From: Chryseobacterium ginsenosidimutans | GTDB lineage: Bacteria > Bacteroidota > Bacteroidia > Flavobacteriales > Weeksellaceae | Assembly: GCF_024807225.1 (NCBI RefSeq) | Contig: NZ_JANUCO010000001.1 | Coordinates: 2,046,001 to 2,110,000, forward strand | DNA: 64,000 nt | Direction: 5' to 3' | Shown: piece after piece, positions 60,921 through 64,000 of the stretch | Layout: each line of letters begins with the position of its first letter | Position numbering within the stretch: position 1 is the stretch's first letter | Translations under genes and position numbers: made by a program | Notes under the pieces: model-generated | What the model was told of the DNA's origin: nothing | The model's database searches: none | What the model saw: only the letters and a program-made list of their open reading frames with translations

Positions 60921-63831
60921 ATGCAAGGAAAAGGACTTATTACAATTGTTGCTATTGTACTAGGGTTGATTTGCTTAAACGAGCTATTACCAACATGGTA
61001 CGCCAGCAAAATTGAAAAGCAGGCAACTGCTATTGCAGGAGACAATCCGGAGAAGTATCAGAAAGAAATTGCAAAACTTTCTAAGGATACACTGAATCTA
61101 GGATTCACAAAACTTTATTACACTAAAGCCAAAGACAAGGAAATGAAACTTGGTCTTGACTTGAAAGGAGGGATCAACGTTCTTTTGGAGATCAACCAGA
61201 GAGACTTGGTGAATGATTTAACAAATTATTCTACAAACCCGATTCTTATCGAGGCTTTAAACAAAACCGATGAAGTTCAGAAGAATTCTACAAAATCTTA
61301 CATCGACAATTTCTTCGTGCAATTCGAAGCGATTAACAGTGCTAAAGGTACAAACCTTAAGTTGGCAGATCCGGAACTTTTCGGAAACACTACACTTACA
61401 GAGGTGAAATACAACACTCCTGATGATCAGGTGAAAAGTATTGTTAAAAGAAAAATCGATGCATCTGTAGGAACAGCTTTTGAGGTGATCAGAACCAGAA
61501 TCGATAAAATGGGTGCTGTGCAGCCAAACGTTCAGAGAGTACCGGGTACTGCAAGAATTTCTGTGGAAATGCCGGGTATGAAGGACATCGATAAGGTGAA
61601 GAAAATGCTTCAGACTTCTGCAAAACTTCAATTCTGGGAAGTACAACAAGTTCCTGAAATGGCACCCTATTTCCAGACTTTAACGTCTATGGTTGCTGTA
61701 AAAGGTGATTCTATGGGAGTTGCGAAGAACGTAAACTTCATGAATCTTTTACACATTGACAAATTAAGAACAAACGGTGTTGCGAATGTAAAACTTTCTG
61801 ATACTGCTGCTGTAAACAAGATCTTGAACAGCAAAGTAGGTCAGTCTTTACGCCCGTCTAACATTAAATATACCCAATTCATGTGGGGTTACAAGCCTGA
61901 AGCTACCGATGCTGAAAGTTTAGTATTGTATGCAATCAGAGGTAACATCAACCAAAAAGCTCCTGTAGACGGTGCTGTTGAAACTGCTAATATCAGCTAT
62001 GATGAGTTGAGCAGAGTAGTAGTAGACATGCAGATGGATTCTAAAGGTGCTAAAGAATGGAAAACTTTAACTGAGAAAAACGTTGGTAAGCCCGTTGCGG
62101 TAACATTGGACGGAAGAGTGTATACTGCTCCGAACGTTGTAAATGCAATTCCTAACGGTAGAACTCAAATCTCTGGTAACTTCTCTCAGGAAGAAGCTAA
62201 AGAATTGGTAGACGTTTTAGGTGCTGGTAAATTACCTGCAGGTGCAAAAGTGGTTCAGGCTACTGTTGTAGGACCTTCATTAGGACAAGAGTCTATTGAT
62301 GCAGGGGTAATGTCATTCGGTATCGCATTCTTACTAATTATCGTTTATATCATTTTCTATTACGGTGGTGCAGGTGTGTACGCTGTAATCGCGATGATTA
62401 TCAACTTATTCTACATCTTCGGAATTATGGATTCTGTTGATGCCACTCTTACCCTTCCTGGTATCGCGGGTATCGTTCTTACAATGGCGATGGCGGTAGA
62501 TACAAACGTAATTATTTACGAAAGAAACCAAGGAAGAATTATTTGCAGGAAAAAGTATTTTAGAAGCTTATAAAGATGGTTTCAAACATGCCTTAAGTGC
62601 GATTGTGGATGGTCACTTAACGACGTTATTAACGGCGGGAGTACTTTTCCTTTTCGGAACAGGACCAATTAAAGGTTTCGCATTAACGTTGGGAATAGGT
62701 ATCTTGATGACGTTCTTTACTTCGGTATTGATTTCAAGAGCGATGATTTTCTCTAGATTAAACAAAGGAAAACACCTTTCTGTTTGGACGGCTGCTACGA
62801 AAAATCTTTTCAGAAATACTTGGATCGATTTTATCGGAAAAAGAAAATATGCTTACATCATTTCTGCTGTTCTTACGGTAATTTCTATTGCATCTATTGC
62901 AATCAACGGATTCAAATACGGTATCGATTTTACAGGAGGTAGAAATTATGTAGTAAGATTTGATAAAGCAGTTAATGCTGAAGATATCGAAGGTAAATTG
63001 GTGACAATTTTCAAAACTGAAGACGGTAAAAACTCTTCTGTTGAAGCTAAAACTTTCGGAAACGACAGCCAATTGAAAATCTCAACAGATTACCTTATCG
63101 ATGACGAATCTCTGCAAGCTGACCAGACTGTTGAGCAGAAATTATACGAAGGTTTAAAAACAAGTCTTCCTGCAAACACCACAGTAAGAGATTTCAAAGC
63201 TCCTGAAAAAGGTCACGTAGGAATCATTTCTTCTGAAAAAGTAGGACCTACTGTTGCAGACGATATCAAAACTCACGGTATTCTTGCTGTAGTTGCAGCT
63301 TTAGGAGGTATCTTTATCTATATCTTAATCAGATTTAGAAAATGGCAGTTCTCTCTTGGTGCTGTTGCAGCGTTGTTCCACGATGCGGTTATTATTTTGG
63401 GAGCGTATTCATTGCTTCACAAATTCATGCCGTTCAACATGGAAATCAACCAGGATTTCGTTGCTGCGATCTTGACGGTATTAGGTTACTCGATCAATGA
63501 CACGGTAATTATCTTCGACAGAATTAGAGAGTATTTAAGAGAGAAGAAATCATTAACATTAGCAGGATTATTTGATGACTCTATTTCCAGTACATTGGGT
63601 AGAACGTTCAACACGTCATTTACTACAATTATGGTAATTTTAGCGATCTTCATTTTCGGTGGAGATAACTTAAGAGGATTCATGTTTGCGATGTTAATAG
63701 GTATCGGATTCGGTACGTATTCATCAATCTTCGTCGCATCGGCTATTGCCTATGACTTCCTGAAAACAGGGAAAGAAGATGAAGTACATGGTAAAACAAC
63801 TTCCAACAAAGAAGTTCTTGCTTCAAAATAA
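60921..63831 (+). pseudogene. secDF: SecDF protein-export membrane protein, broken by a single-base insertion, probably a sequence error
   Basis: SecD and SecF fused in one chain use the proton gradient to help translocation by SecYEG. The SecD half has an N-terminal helix, MKLGLDLKGGINVLLE (about 75), a large periplasmic domain, and the 6-TM region with GIVLTMAMAVDTNVIIYER. The SecF half has NGFKYGIDFTGGRNYVVRF and YSINDTVIIFDRIREYL. The frame breaks in AAA at 62525-62527: the first frame ends at 62573, and the rest runs from about 62530 to 63831. Removing one A restores YERTKEELFAGKSILEAY and gives 969 residues, normal for fused SecDF. As this protein is a core export factor, an error in the sequence is more likely than true loss. 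Confidence 0.93.
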
Positions 63832-63851
63832 TTTATACTACAATAAATAAG

Positions 63852-63885
63852 AAAAAGAGCCTTTCAATTTTGAAAGGCTCTTTTT
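63852..63885 (+). terminator. Intrinsic terminator after secDF
   Basis: AAAAAGAGCCTTTC (63852-63865) pairs exactly with GAAAGGCTCTTTTT (63872-63885) around a six-base loop. Confidence 0.92.
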
Positions 63886-63921
63886 ATGTTTAAAAATTTA
63901 AAAACTTTACAGCCATAAGCT

Positions 63922-63963
63922 AACAACCAACAACCAACAACCATCAACTATCAACCATCAACT
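63922..63963. repeat. Six-unit heptanucleotide array (AACAACC / ATCAACT)
   Basis: AACAACC occurs three times, then ATCAACT, ATCAACC and ATCAACT, all in seven-base phase. Nothing else is recognisable from 63886 to the window end. Confidence 0.88.
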
Positions 63964-64000
63964 AATTACCACTATTTAGAATGATTATTTTTCCCGATTT

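Overview
The window is chromosomal DNA of a low-GC Bacteroidota, most likely Flavobacteriia of the family Weeksellaceae and Chryseobacterium-like. Support: a SusC/SusD pair, two secreted proteins with type IX secretion (T9SS) C-terminal sorting domains, promoters of the Bacteroidota form (TTTG, about 19 bp, TAnnTTTG), no Shine-Dalgarno-type ribosome sites, a fused SecDF, and a small bacteriocin-like peptide with the leader style I recall from Chryseobacterium. I saw no rRNA, tRNA, CRISPR array, transposase or phage module.

Layout. 1-14.9 kb is a maltodextrin/starch utilisation locus: SusC, SusD, a SusE/F-like glycan-binding lipoprotein, a GH97 alpha-glucosidase, a GH13 alpha-amylase, an NTF2-like protein, an SLC45-type sugar transporter, a GMC oxidoreductase and a second MFS transporter. 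15-18.1 kb holds a redox group: FMN azoreductase divergent from an HxlR regulator, a pirin and an NADPH-FMN reductase. 18.2-26 kb is a purine region (purM, purN, a lipoprotein hydrolase, purH, purD, guaA), preceded by a promoter, a 24-codon ORF and a terminator. 26.4-33 kb has a GNAT-nitrilase fusion, a Cys-Pro-repeat RiPP-like peptide, an ABC1 kinase and a DEAD-type helicase. 33-39.3 kb is a minus-strand block of TPR, SGNH-hydrolase, lipocalin-like, iron-alcohol-dehydrogenase and poorly known membrane or lipoprotein genes, including a SLATT/DUF4231-like 2TM protein. 39.4-54.6 kb has ppc, a T9SS subtilisin, a sugar-nucleotide group (aminotransferase, galE, cytidylyltransferase-like), a TonB receptor, dapF-mltG, pnuC and an amino-acid permease. 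54.6-64 kb has an ASP-box protein, a sialate-esterase-like protein, hemN, a polytopic membrane protein, a T9SS sugar dehydrogenase and secDF.

Two things stand out. First, six genes (GH97, GMC, purH, ABC1 kinase, TPR, secDF) each carry exactly one extra base, always turning a two-base run into three. Removing it restores an unbroken reading frame of plausible length in each. Because purH and secDF are housekeeping genes, sequence error is more likely than decay, and any 'pseudogene' here should be read that way. Second, the intergenic DNA is dense with short dispersed elements: a 79-bp palindromic element, a 95-bp hairpin element whose two copies show compensatory base changes, a 38-bp perfect repeat, and several arrays with a seven-base period, three of them carrying a hairpin directly upstream of purM, purN and guaA.

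I did not find a clear new multi-gene system. The best leads are the CPxxx-repeat peptide, the heptad-phased elements before purine genes, the covarying hairpin element and the leader ORF/terminator before purM.
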